A model generated the notes under the pieces. It had not been told where the DNA came from and searched no databases. It saw nothing but the letters and a program-made list of their open reading frames with translations. Both the position numbers and the translations under genes were made by a program. Shown here in pieces: positions 35,843-45,500 of a stretch of 64,000 nt of DNA. The stretch's first letter is position 1, and every line of letters begins with the position of its first letter. Source of the stretch: Planctomycetota bacterium (GTDB taxonomy: Bacteria > Planctomycetota > Planctomycetia > Pirellulales > PNKZ01); NCBI GenBank assembly GCA_018242585.1, contig JAFEBQ010000003.1, forward strand, positions 1 through 64,000, in the 5' to 3' direction.

Positions 35843-36652
35843 ATGCTCAACGGCAAAAAAGTTGTCGTCGTCATGCCGGCGTACAACGCCGAAAAGACGC
35901 TCCGTCGCACCGTGGACGAGATTCCCCGCGACGTGGTCGATCATCTGATCCTGGTCGATGACTGTAGTCGCGACAACACGGCCGAGTTGGCCGCTTCGCT
36001 CGGCATCACGACCTTCGTCCACCGCAATAACTTCGGCTATGGGCGGAACCAGAAGACCTGTTATCGCCAGGCGCTGAAGCTGGGGGCTGACATCGTCGTG
36101 ATGTTGCACCCCGACTATCAGTACACGCCGAAGCTGATCACGGCCATGGCCAGCTTGATCGCCCACGGCGAGTTTGACGTGGTGCTCGGCTCGCGCATCT
36201 TGGGCACCGGCGCGCTGGCCGGCGGGATGCCGCTGTACAAGTACATTTCCAATCGTTTCCTGACGCTGTTCCAGAACATTTTGCTGCGGCACAAGCTGTC
36301 CGAGTATCACACCGGCTATCGCGCCTTCTCGCGCGAGGTACTGACCAGCTTGCCGTTGAACGAAAACTCGGATGACTTCCTGTTCGACAACGAGATGCTG
36401 ACCCAGGCGGTCTACTTCGACTATCGGATCGGCGAGATCACCTGCCCAACCAAGTACTTTGAAGACGCCTCGTCGATTTCCTTCCGCCGTTCGGTAAAGT
36501 ACGGCGTCGGCGTGTTGTGGACCAGCGTGCGGTTTCGCGCCGAGCGTTGGGGCTTGGCGCATTCCGCCATCTTCAATCGGCAAGGTCGCAAGCTGGATGA
36601 CACCGACTCGGCCAAGCCGACGTATTACGCCGCGTTTCAGTTGCAGGCATAG
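35843..36652 (+). CDS. Family 2 glycosyltransferase
   Basis: A 269-residue GT-A enzyme. The N-terminal [20 protein letters not shown] and [17 protein letters not shown] bind the nucleotide-sugar, and [15 protein letters not shown] is the D-x-D-like acceptor region. The later [11 protein letters not shown] and [14 protein letters not shown] fit the dolichyl-phosphate-mannose-like subgroup. It has no membrane segment, so it is probably cytosolic or peripheral. A methyltransferase gene follows after 12 bases and a membrane glycosyltransferase-like gene beyond that, which suggests surface glycan or glycolipid assembly. Confidence 0.9.
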   Translation: MLNGKKVVVVMPAYNAEKTLRRTVDEIPRDVVDHLILVDDCSRDNTAELAASLGITTFVHRNNFGYGRNQKTCYRQALKLGADIVVMLHPDYQYTPKLITAMASLIAHGEFDVVLGSRILGTGALAGGMPLYKYISNRFLTLFQNILLRHKLSEYHTGYRAFSREVLTSLPLNENSDDFLFDNEMLTQAVYFDYRIGEITCPTKYFEDASSISFRRSVKYGVGVLWTSVRFRAERWGLAHSAIFNRQGRKLDDTDSAKPTYYAAFQLQA

Positions 36653-36664
36653 GCCGAGGACGCC

Positions 36665-37813
36665 ATGGCTGACGCCAGCTTGACGATGTTCGATACTCAA
36701 CCTGCCGCGGCCGCTCCGGCCGGCTCGCCCGTGGTCGTTGCGCAAGCCAAAGCTGGCGCAAGCGGCCAGGATTCCGACACACGCCCTGCGAGCCCGCCGC
36801 TTTCAGCCGCCGAGTTGTCCGACGCGATTTTCTCGCAGTCGTGGAATTGCCCGCTCTGCCGGGCGGCCGATGCCGCGCCGGTGTGGCGGAACTTGCCACC
36901 GCGCTCGACCGGCGGCGGGCCGAGCGAGTTCCGACTGTGCCAATGTCGCGAGTGCGAGTTGGTGTTCACGGTCCCGCAGCTCACCGGCGAGCAGGTTGGC
37001 CCCTACTATCCGGCCCGGTATTACGGCCACAAGAACGCGCGGTTCAACCCGATCATGGAGCGGCTCACACGCTGGCTCGGCTCGGGTCGCGCCAACGGCG
37101 TGGCGCGGTTACAGCCGCGACCCGGCCGCGTGCTGGACATTGGCTGTGGCCGCGGGATGACGCTGGCTCGGCTGCGCGAGCTGGGTTGGGAAACCGAGGG
37201 AGTCGAGCTGAGCGAAACGTCGGCCCTGCACGCCAAGGAAAAGCTGGGGTTGAACGTCACGGTCGGACCCTTCGAACCGGGCAAGTATCCAGACGGTCAC
37301 TTCGACGCGATCGTCATCTGGCACGTGCTCGAGCACGTCATCAACCTTGACGAAACCTTGCGGGGCATTCAACGCATTCTGAAGCCCGGCGGCGTGCTGG
37401 CCTTGGCCGTGCCGAACCGTGCGAGCTGGCAAGCGCAAGTGGCCAAGTACGACTGGTTCCACTTGGACATGCCGCGCCACTATTGGCATTTCAGCGCCGA
37501 TTGGCTGATCAAAAAGCTGGGATCGCTGGGGTTCGAGATCAAGCGTCAGAACTACGCCTCGTTCGAGCAGAACCCCTACGGCTGGGTGCAAGGCATCCTG
37601 AACCGGTTGGGGCTGCCGTACAACCTGATGTATGACCTGTTGCGCAGCCCCTCGGCGCGCAGCGTGCCGGACGCCTGGCGGCGCTATCCTTGGCAATCGC
37701 TGGTGTCGGTGCTGGGCTTGGCGGCGCTGGGGCCGTTGGCCGTGGCGATGCTCGTCCCCGAGGCCTTGTTCCGCCGCGGCGGCAGCGTGGAGCTGTATGC
37801 GGTGAAAAAGTGA
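36665..37813 (+). CDS. Class I SAM-dependent methyltransferase with zinc-ribbon-like N-terminus
   Basis: A 382-residue protein. Residues 1-50 are Ala/Ser-rich. Cys pairs at about 60-63 (CPLC) and 93-99 (CQCREC) form a likely zinc-binding ribbon. The Rossmann domain shows LDIGCGRGMTLARLRELG near 157, the acidic GVELSE, and IVIWHVLEHVINLDETL. A hydrophobic stretch near 345-370 may attach it to the membrane. Ribbon plus methyltransferase is typical of Methyltransf_23-type sugar or lipid methylases in glycan clusters. The start is preceded by GAGGAC. Confidence 0.88.
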   Translation: MADASLTMFDTQPAAAAPAGSPVVVAQAKAGASGQDSDTRPASPPLSAAELSDAIFSQSWNCPLCRAADAAPVWRNLPPRSTGGGPSEFRLCQCRECELVFTVPQLTGEQVGPYYPARYYGHKNARFNPIMERLTRWLGSGRANGVARLQPRPGRVLDIGCGRGMTLARLRELGWETEGVELSETSALHAKEKLGLNVTVGPFEPGKYPDGHFDAIVIWHVLEHVINLDETLRGIQRILKPGGVLALAVPNRASWQAQVAKYDWFHLDMPRHYWHFSADWLIKKLGSLGFEIKRQNYASFEQNPYGWVQGILNRLGLPYNLMYDLLRSPSARSVPDAWRRYPWQSLVSVLGLAALGPLAVAMLVPEALFRRGGSVELYAVKK

Positions 37814-37981
37814 AGAGGGGCTAGGGACTAGGGGTTAGGGATTAGGGGATGACAGTCAGTTGTCCGTTGTCAGTCGTCAGTTGCACTCGGCCACGATCTC
37901 ATCGCCGGTGGTGCGCTGCTTCCTGCAACTGACCACGGACCACTGACAACTGACAAAAAAACATTCGCGACCAACCGATTC
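37814..37981. repeat. GGGACTA heptamer arm followed by an inverted GTCAGTT/GTCCGTT pair
   Basis: GGGGCTA, GGGACTA, GGGGTTA, GGGATTA words occupy 37814-37848. The GTCCGTTGTCAGTCGTCAG family then forms an inverted pair at 37855-37886 and 37925-37957, with about 40 bases between. The same family bounds the unit at 20634-21131. Confidence 0.75.
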
Positions 37982-39760
37982 ATGCCCGCATCATTCCGCA
38001 CTAAATCGATTCTTTGCGTCACCATCGTGTTGCTCACGCTGTTGGCCTATTGGCGCGTGGGCTGGTGCGACTTTGTGCCGTTCGATGACCCGACCTACGT
38101 CCAGGAGAACACCTGGGTCCAACAAGGGTTGACGGCCGAGAATGTCCGCTGGGCGTTCACGACCGATTACTTTGCCAACTGGCACCCACTGACGTGGCTG
38201 TCGTACATGGCCGACCGCGAGCTGTTCAATCTGCGGCCGGGTCCGATGCACCTGATGAATCTGTTGATTCACATCATCAACGCGGTGCTGCTGTTCCTGG
38301 TGCTCGAGCGGATGACGTCCGCCTGCTGGTCGAGCGTGGTCGTGGCGTTGTTGTTCGCGTTGCATCCGCTGCACGTCGAGTCGGTGGCCTGGATTTCCGA
38401 GCGGAAGGACGTGCTCAGCACGCTGTTCTGGATTTTGACCATGGCCGCCTATGTCGGCTATGTTCGCGCGCCGAGTGTCTGGCGCTACGCCCTGACCGCG
38501 GTGTTGCTGCTGATGGGGCTGATGTCGAAGGCCATGTTGGTCACCATGCCGGCCGTGCTGCTGCTGTTGGACATCTGGCCGCTGGCGCGGTTTCCGCTGC
38601 CCGGCGACGGCCCCGGCGCGTGGTGGCGGCAAGCGGCGCGATTGGCGCTCGAGAAAGTGCCGCTGCTGGGCGTGGTGGCGCTGTCGGCGGTGTTGACGAT
38701 GCTGGCCCAATCGAATGACGGCGCCGTCGGCGACCTGGAAACGTATTCGCCGCTGCTCCGCGTGACGAACGCCGTCTTGTCGTGCGGCATGTATTTGTGG
38801 AACACCATCTGGCCGCGCGGCTTGGCCGTTTTCTATCCGCACCCGGGGCTGACGCCTCCCGATTGGTCGCCAGCACCAGGATTCTATGGGCACGCCGCGC
38901 TGGCCGCGACGGCGCTGGTGGTCATCAGCGTGGCCGTCCTGATCTTGGCGCGGCGTCATCGCTACCTGCTGGTTGGCTGGCTCTGGTACCTGGGAACCTT
39001 GGTTCCCGTGATCGGGCTGGTGCAGGTCGGAACCCAGGGGCGCGCCGATCGCTATACCTATGTGCCGTTGATTGGCATTTTCATCATGATCGCCTGGAGC
39101 GTGCCCGAGTTGCTACGTCACGCGCGCTTCAAGCAGTTCTATTTGGACTTCGCCGCGCTGGCGGCCACGGCGGCGTGTCTGGCGTTGACCTGGCAACAGG
39201 TCAGCTATTGGCGCAACGGCGTCACCTTGTTCACTCACGTGGTCGAGGTGACCGAGATGAACGGTCGCGGGCATGGCATGTTGGCGATGGCCCACGCCCG
39301 GGCTGGCGAGCTGGAAGCGGCGGTTCCTCATTTTGAACAGGCGCTGAAATTCGATCCCAACAACCCGCGCACTTACAACCATTTCGGCGCGGTGCTGATG
39401 ACGCTGGGCAAGGACGAGCGGGCGATGGCTTGCTATCGGGCGGCGCTCGAATTGAATCCGAAGCTGCCGTCAACGCATTACAACCTGGGGAACATGTACT
39501 CGAAGCTTGACCGGCTGGACGAAGCGGTGACCGAGTTCCGCCAGGCGATCGAGCTCGAGCCAACGATGGTCAAGGCACACAACAACCTGGGCATTGCGCT
39601 GCAGCGGCAAGAGAAGTTCACCGAGGCGAGCGAGGAGTTTCGCACGGCGCTGCGGCTGAACCCACAACACGAAGGGGCACGGCAAAACCTGCGCTTGCTC
39701 GCCTCGCGCGGCGTGCAACCAGCCACCCCAGCCGCGACGAACCGCAGCGCGAACAATTGA
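37982..39760 (+). CDS. Membrane protein with C-terminal TPR repeats (TMTC/GT39-like)
   Basis: A 592-residue protein. Residues 8-420 hold about ten membrane helices, with FDDPTYVQENTW just after the first helix (an acidic pair in the first periplasmic loop, as in GT-C glycosyltransferases) and LFALHPLHVESVAWISERKD. Residues 430-585 form four tetratricopeptide repeats (GHGMLAMAHARAGELEAAVP, AMACYRAALELNPKLPSTHY and so on). This architecture is common in bacteria as a suspected protein O-mannosyltransferase; activity here is unproven. It follows the GT2 and methyltransferase genes. Confidence 0.85.
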   Translation: MPASFRTKSILCVTIVLLTLLAYWRVGWCDFVPFDDPTYVQENTWVQQGLTAENVRWAFTTDYFANWHPLTWLSYMADRELFNLRPGPMHLMNLLIHIINAVLLFLVLERMTSACWSSVVVALLFALHPLHVESVAWISERKDVLSTLFWILTMAAYVGYVRAPSVWRYALTAVLLLMGLMSKAMLVTMPAVLLLLDIWPLARFPLPGDGPGAWWRQAARLALEKVPLLGVVALSAVLTMLAQSNDGAVGDLETYSPLLRVTNAVLSCGMYLWNTIWPRGLAVFYPHPGLTPPDWSPAPGFYGHAALAATALVVISVAVLILARRHRYLLVGWLWYLGTLVPVIGLVQVGTQGRADRYTYVPLIGIFIMIAWSVPELLRHARFKQFYLDFAALAATAACLALTWQQVSYWRNGVTLFTHVVEVTEMNGRGHGMLAMAHARAGELEAAVPHFEQALKFDPNNPRTYNHFGAVLMTLGKDERAMACYRAALELNPKLPSTHYNLGNMYSKLDRLDEAVTEFRQAIELEPTMVKAHNNLGIALQRQEKFTEASEEFRTALRLNPQHEGARQNLRLLASRGVQPATPAATNRSANN

Positions 39761-40188
39761 GCGGTAGGCCGTGTCTTTTGATCGGGCGCGCGCCACACTG
39801 GGGCGGGCGCTCACGGTCTGGCCAGATGCCAGGTGGTCTGGTAGGGTGCTCTGTGAGCACCATTTTCACGTTCCCGGCTGTGTACCTCCGCGCATGGTCA
39901 TTTGGCCCGCCGCGTGAGGATTTGGTGCTCACAGAGCACCCTACCAGACGGACCCCTCGGGCGTCGAAACTTGCCAGCACCGCTCGCGGGAACTTGAGGC
40001 TTGTCAAGGATTTAGCGTCGCCGGGCTTGCCGCGGGGGCGAATCTTGATAGCCTTAAGGGTTCGCACCGGTTGGCGCGGCCGGCAAAGTCAGCCTGAAAC
40101 TCGCCGACTCACGCCGGCTGGTCGGAATCGCCGATCAATGAGAAGCGAGGCTGCCGGCTAGCTCCGGCGGTCAGCAACAAATCACGAC
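39761..40188. other. Gap before tRNA-His with a perfect 27-bp inverted repeat
   Basis: Arms 39836-39862 and 39923-39949 match perfectly over 27 bases and contain GGGTGCTCTGTGAGCACC, itself palindromic. The loop is 60 bases. No other feature is visible in this 428-base gap. Confidence 0.8.
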
Positions 40189-40263
40189 GGTGGCTGTAGC
40201 TCAGTTGGTTAGAGCACCAGATTGTGGATCTGGGGGTCGTGGGTTCAAGTCCCATCAGTCACC
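40189..40263 (+). tRNA. tRNA-His (anticodon GTG)
   Basis: It has the extra 5' G at position -1 typical of tRNA-His (40189), paired with C73. The acceptor stem GTGGCTG pairs with CAGTCAC through one G-U. The anticodon stem CCAGA/TCTGG encloses a loop with GTG at 40224-40226. The T-arm GGGTTCAAGTCC is canonical. Confidence 0.95.
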
Positions 40264-40270
40264 CTGCACG

Positions 40271-40305
40271 CGGCCCGTTGACACCAGTTGTCAGCGGGCC
40301 GTTTT
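40271..40305 (+). terminator. Rho-independent terminator downstream of tRNA-His
   Basis: The stem CGGCCCGTTGACA (40271-40283) pairs with TGTCAGCGGGCCG (40289-40301) through one G-U, followed by TTTT. Confidence 0.8.
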
Positions 40306-40371
40306 CGTTGACCGGTAAAGAGCGAACGTCGCGTTCGTCACCGACCTCGTGCGATCGCTGACCAAGCGCAA

Positions 40372-41691
40372 CTACTCGGCTCGTTTCAAGCGGTTCAGGA
40401 TATCGCGCGATTCCTTCTCGATGATCTCGCCGGCTCGCGTGGTGAGGTGGGAGTGCTCTCCGAACCAGGTTTCGTAGCTGCCGCCGGCAAACGCCTTGGC
40501 CGTGGGGACGTAGCCATGAGCGCCGTTGGTCTCCTCCACAACCATCGTGTGCTTAAACGGCGAGCCCTGCTTGATGCGTAGTCCGATTTCGCAAAACAAC
40601 TCAGTGGGGTTGGTCACCATCGCGAAGTCGTCGCCGATGCGGATGCCGGTGAAGAGGAACGCGTAGCTTGGTTGTTCCCGCTGTTTCATTGCTTTGAACG
40701 TCTGTTTGTAATGTTCAAGCTGTCGTGGCCATTTCAGCGCAATGTCCGCTTCCCTGAGTTCCGGGTGTTCACGCGCGGGCATTGGCAGTTCGCGAGTTGT
40801 AATAGCCAACGACGGCCGGGCCACGGGTTCGAGTTGCTCCAGTTGCTTCACGATCTCGCCGCCAAGTTGCTGGCCAAAGTATTCTCGCTTTTCGCCAGGG
40901 GCGGGATTCACGTCGCCGCACGCGCCCGTCAGAAACAGCGTCTGTGTCGCATAGCCCAAACGCCTCTGGACATATTCTTGAACATCGCCGGGAAAATCGG
41001 CCGAGATCTTCAGTTCGCGGCTATTGGAGGCGTGGCAGGCAAAGTTGTAGACGATCGCCTTGTACCGTCCATCCTTCGCGACCAACGCCAAGAGATCGAA
41101 CTCCGGATCGGCTGGCCCTTCGGCCGGGTAGCGGTCGGCCTCCGAGGGGGCCAACTGCCAGCGGTTCCAGGCTTGACCATCTTTGATCACCCGGCGGCAT
41201 TGGCTAACGCCTTCGGCCCGGCCCTTGGCGGTTCCGAGCGTGCAGGGGGCGAGATCGCGCGCGGCCATCGCGACCGCCTCGGTGATGGGGGTGACTAGTT
41301 GGTCTTCGTAATAAGACCAGAGCGGCCCCCGATGAGTGTGCGACGCGCAGATAATGACGTTGCTGGCCGGAATGCCCGTGGTCTTTTCAACCTGCTGCCG
41401 CGCTCGCCGCACATGCTCGACGGGGTATTTCAACGTGTCCAAGGTGACGATCGCCACTTTTCGCCCATCGGTCGCCAAGACTAACGCCTTTACGTAGAGG
41501 CGAGTCTCCACTGCCGTTGACTCCAATCGAGTGGGCGACCCGGCCAGTACGACGGGTTCGGTGGGGGTGATGTCCACGATACCGACACCCGCGTCGAGAG
41601 TGCCGCTCGATGTCGCTGGCTCAGCTCCCACCGCGAATGCGACCGCCGCGAACCAAGCCAGACCGATGCCTACAGCCAATTCCATTTTCAT
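40372..41691 (-). CDS. Secreted neutral/alkaline ceramidase-like protein
   Basis: A 439-residue protein with a signal peptide (1-22, cleavage after AVGA; an ATG two codons downstream is also possible). It contains GVGIVDITPTEPVVLAG, VIICASHTHRGPLWSYYED with the two conserved His of the zinc site, YNFACHASNSRELKISADF, FLTGACGDVNPAP, and the C-terminal ETNGAHGYVPTAKAFAGGSYE. These match the neutral/alkaline non-lysosomal ceramidase N-terminal domain. Planctomycetes have many such exported homologues with unproven substrates. Its G+C content is somewhat below that of its neighbours. Confidence 0.88.
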   Translation of the reverse strand: MKMELAVGIGLAWFAAVAFAVGAEPATSSGTLDAGVGIVDITPTEPVVLAGSPTRLESTAVETRLYVKALVLATDGRKVAIVTLDTLKYPVEHVRRARQQVEKTTGIPASNVIICASHTHRGPLWSYYEDQLVTPITEAVAMAARDLAPCTLGTAKGRAEGVSQCRRVIKDGQAWNRWQLAPSEADRYPAEGPADPEFDLLALVAKDGRYKAIVYNFACHASNSRELKISADFPGDVQEYVQRRLGYATQTLFLTGACGDVNPAPGEKREYFGQQLGGEIVKQLEQLEPVARPSLAITTRELPMPAREHPELREADIALKWPRQLEHYKQTFKAMKQREQPSYAFLFTGIRIGDDFAMVTNPTELFCEIGLRIKQGSPFKHTMVVEETNGAHGYVPTAKAFAGGSYETWFGEHSHLTTRAGEIIEKESRDILNRLKRAE

Positions 41692-42038
41692 TGGAAAACC
41701 TTAGGGAATGATGTTTCAGGGATGCGAGCCTCCATTGTAATTGCGACAAGCATGGTCGAGAAAGTGTCGTGAGGTGCCTTTAACCCAGAAACAGGCTCGC
41801 GCCAAGCGTTAGCCGTAAGTCCGGCGCCAACTTTGTCTGGTCGGCCATGTTTCAGTTCGCAAGCCCTCGCCTCGTTGGGCTGCTTCAGCACGGTGGGTAT
41901 CGCTCGCGAGTAACTCCCTCGCGGCGCCCCGACCAGGTGTTGCATCGCAAGCGCGGGAAGCCGACCCGGTTGACGCGAGAACTGGCAAGCCCCAGGAAAA
42001 CGTGACGCCCATTTAGCCAGCAGAACACCACGTCGAGA
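41692..42038. other. Intergenic gap, nothing recognised
   Basis: About 350 bases between two minus-strand genes. I found no inverted-repeat pair, tRNA-like fold or coding pattern; it presumably holds the promoter for the ceramidase-like gene. Confidence 0.4.
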
Positions 42039-42476
42039 TCAATTCTTCACGGGCGGCTTGGCGGTCGGCTTGGCTGGGCGATGGTTGCCCAGTTCGACTT
42101 TCGTCGCCCGCAGGTGGACCTCGTGGACCGCCGCGTTGACCGTGACCGTGTCACCCACCTTCAGCTCAGGCATGTCTTTTACGCCCAGGATCGCCACGTA
42201 CTTGCCTTGCCAGGCCTTGTTCAGCGCGGGCAGGTTCTTGAGCTTCGACTTGTTCTGTCGGCCAAAGGCGGCGACGTCGACGATCTGAATCTCGAACCAG
42301 CCGTAAACCTTGTCGGGGGCTTTGGCCACGGTGGCCACGAGCGTGCCGTTGAACCCGAACGCCTCCTTGGGCATTTCGAGTTTGTAGCTGGCCGCCTGGG
42401 CCGGGCTTGAGTCGCCGAAGGTAATGGCCGCGCAGGTGGCGACAAACACCGACATCCAAGGCGCGACGCGGCTCAT
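42039..42476 (-). CDS. Small secreted protein of unknown function
   Basis: A 145-residue protein from the ATG at 42476, with a signal peptide (1-28, cleavage after AQAA). The mature part is a beta-rich domain (YKLEMPKEAFGFNGTLVATV, VYGWFEIQIVDVAAF, KYVAILGVKDMPELKVGDTV) that resembles an OB-like or single-hybrid carbohydrate-binding fold, with a Lys/Pro tail. I do not recognise it. It lies 34 bases after the giant kinase gene on the same strand, so cotranscription is likely. Confidence 0.7.
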   Translation of the reverse strand: MSRVAPWMSVFVATCAAITFGDSSPAQAASYKLEMPKEAFGFNGTLVATVAKAPDKVYGWFEIQIVDVAAFGRQNKSKLKNLPALNKAWQGKYVAILGVKDMPELKVGDTVTVNAAVHEVHLRATKVELGNHRPAKPTAKPPVKN

Positions 42477-42510
42477 GGCAATCCCCCAACGATGGACGGC
42501 GTCAAACAGC

Positions 42511-45500
42511 TTACTTGGCGGCCGCCGCGCCATCCCAATCGATTTGGCAATTGGGCAGGGCTTTTTGCAGGGCGGCCACGCCGGCCGCGGTGACCTTGCT
42601 TTTCTTCAGGTCCAATTGCTTCAGGCCCATGCATGTTGCCAGTGGCGACAGGTCAGCGATGTTGCTGTAACCAGCGCGGAGGGTAATTAAAGGGGCCCCC
42701 TGCAACGGCGACAGCTCGACAATGGGCGTGTGGTAAATCGCCAGTTCGGTCAGGGGCAGGCCTCTTAACGGCGCAAGGTCTACCACCATGGTGTCGTTAA
42801 TGGCCAGGTTGTTCAGTGGCATCCCCACCAACGGTGACAGATCAACAACGGCCGTGTTGTAGATGGAAAGCTCTCGCAACGGCAGTCCCCGTAACGGCGA
42901 AAGATCGCTCAGCCGGGGGTTCTTGCGACAAATGAGTTGCGTGATCCGCATCCCTTGCAACGGTGACAAGTCCTCCAATTTGCCGTCGATCTTTTGGCTG
43001 TCGCCGTTGCTGTTCAGACGGCTTAGCCCGGCCAACGCCCTGATCGGCGAGATGTCGCTCACGTTCGAGGTAATCAGCGTGAACTCCGTGACCGTACCAT
43101 TCTCGACCTTCGGCCAGGCTGTCCCGTCATAGCCGGGATTCAACTCTTGCAACTTCTTGACGACCGCGGCCGCTTGCTGGTCGCCGGTCAGCTTTTGCGT
43201 GTCGGCGACCCACTTCTGGAAGGCGGGATCAAGGTAAGCGAGCTTCTTCGTGGGCTTCGCCGCGCCGTCCCATTCGATCTTGCAGTTGGGCAGGGCTTTT
43301 TGCAGGGCTTGGACGCTGGCCGCCGACACCTTGGTATTGGTGATTCTGAGGTGAGTAAGCTGAGTGTTTTCCAACGGCGTCAGATCGGCCACCTGTGTCT
43401 TGTCGCAATACAGTAACTGCAGCGGCATCCCGCGTAGCGGCGCCAGGTCGCTGACTGCCGTGCTGCCGATGCCCAGCGTGGCTAACGGCATTCCTCGGAG
43501 CGGCGCCAGATTTGAAACCTGGGTATTCGGAACGGTCAGGTGGTTCAGGGCAAGGCCTTCGAGCGGCGACAAATCGGCCAGGATGCCCGCGCGACCAGCG
43601 CTGTTCCAGACGTCGATGTTCTTCAGTCGGGTTAACGCGCGCAACGGCGACAGGTCAGTGAGCACGTCACTGTTCAGAGCCACGTCAGTTACGACGCCAT
43701 TTTCAATACCTGGCTTAGGTCGGCCATGAATCCCACCGAGCTTTCCATCGAACCCCGGGTTCAACTCCATCAGCTTCTTGCTGACGGCTTCGATCTGCTT
43801 CTCAGCCGGCAGCTTTTGCGTCTCGGCGACCCACTGCTGAAAGGCTGGGTCCGTGTAGGCGAGCTTTTTTGTGGGAGCAGTCGCCTTCGCCGGATCGTCC
43901 CATTCGATCTTGCAGTTGGGCAGCGCCTTTTGCAGGGCAGCGACTTGTGTGGTGGTGACTTTGGTGGATGTGATTCTCAGTAATTGAAGGCTCTGGCAAC
44001 CTTCAAGCGGCGATAAATCGGATACTTGTGTGCCGGAACAAATCAATCTATTCAGAGGCATGCTTTGTAACGGCGATAGCGACGACACTGGAGTGTCAGA
44101 GCAATTCAGTTCATCTAGTTTCATCCCGCGTAGTGGCGAAAGGTCAGTCACTTGGGTGGAGGCAATACCCAGGAAAGCCAGCGGCATTCCTTCCAGCGGC
44201 GTCAGATCGGACACCTGCGTAAACGCACACATAATACCTGTCAATTTCATGTTTTGCAGCGGAGATAAGTCGAGCACCTTGCCTTTGCCAGGGCTACTAC
44301 CCATGCACCGTAGAAACGTCAAACCCTCCAACGCTCGCACTGGCGAGATGTCGGTCGCTTCGTCGCAGTAGAACCACAACCGTGTAACCACACCATTTTC
44401 AATCGTCGGCGAGCCGTTCCCTTCGGTGTTCGTGACCTTCCCATCAAACCCCGGGTTCAACTCCATCAGCTTCTTGCTGACGGCTTTGATCTGCTTTTCG
44501 GCCGAGAGCTTCTGCGTGTCGGTGACCCATTGCTGGAAGGCCGGGTCAAGATAGGCGAGCTTCTTTGTCGGCGTGGCCTTCGCCGCTAAGCCCGCTTCCG
44601 CTTTCATGGCGTCGAGCGTGCGAGCCACGCGGAAGCCGTGATGGTTGGTGCCGACGAATGTGGGGGGCATGCCCAGCCGATAGGCGCTTCGCGCCATCAG
44701 CGTGATATGCGCCCAGGTGCCACCGCGACAAATCTTCTGCGTGCCCGACGATGGGCCTTCGGGGTCGCTGCTCTGCCGCACGTCGTAGACCTGTTGATAC
44801 CAGTCCTGGCACCATTCCCAAACATTGCCGTGCATGTCGTACAAGCCAAAGGCGTTCGGTCGCTTGCTGGCCACCGGCCAGGCCCGCTTGTCCGAGTTGC
44901 TGGCATACCAGCCGTAGTCGGAAGCCAACTTGCCGTCGTCGCCAAAATGAAACTGAGTGGCGGTTCCCGCTCGACAAGCGTATTCCCACTCGGCCTCCGT
45001 CGGCAATCGATAGCCCCCGGCAGGTTCGTACTTCCAGTTGCCGATCAAGCCCGAATAACAAGGCGTCAGGTTCTCGCTAACGCTCAGCCAGTTGCAGAAA
45101 GCGACCGCGTCGTTCCACGAGACATAGGTCACCGCCGTCTCATCCGTCGTCACATATCCCGGCGAACGAAAGTTCTTGCCGGCGGCTTCGCCTTCGGACT
45201 TGAAGCCCGTGGCGTCCACAAATCGCTTGAACTGCCCCACCGTGACTTCGGTCGCTTGACACAAGAACGGCTTGGTAATCGAAACCTGGTGGCGCGGGCC
45301 TTCGCCTTTGGCCCAGTTGGGCTGCAACCCGGACTTGATGGCGTCGGCCAACTGCTCATCGGAGCTCCCCATCTGGAACTGGCCGGGCGGGATCAGCGTC
45401 ATCCGCATACCGACGCCGTTGGTCATCTCGACCTGAGTTTTCAAATGACTGGCCCAGGCAGCCTGGTGCGCCTTGGCTTGTGCCGCGTCGAACGGCGCGA

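Noticed and set aside
20634-37957. CRISPR arrays from the heptamer repeats
   Set aside because: The repeats are short, degenerate and have no spacers; no cas genes are present.
25434-40263. Integration sites at the tRNA genes
   Set aside because: No integrase and no repeated tRNA 3' end is visible near either tRNA.
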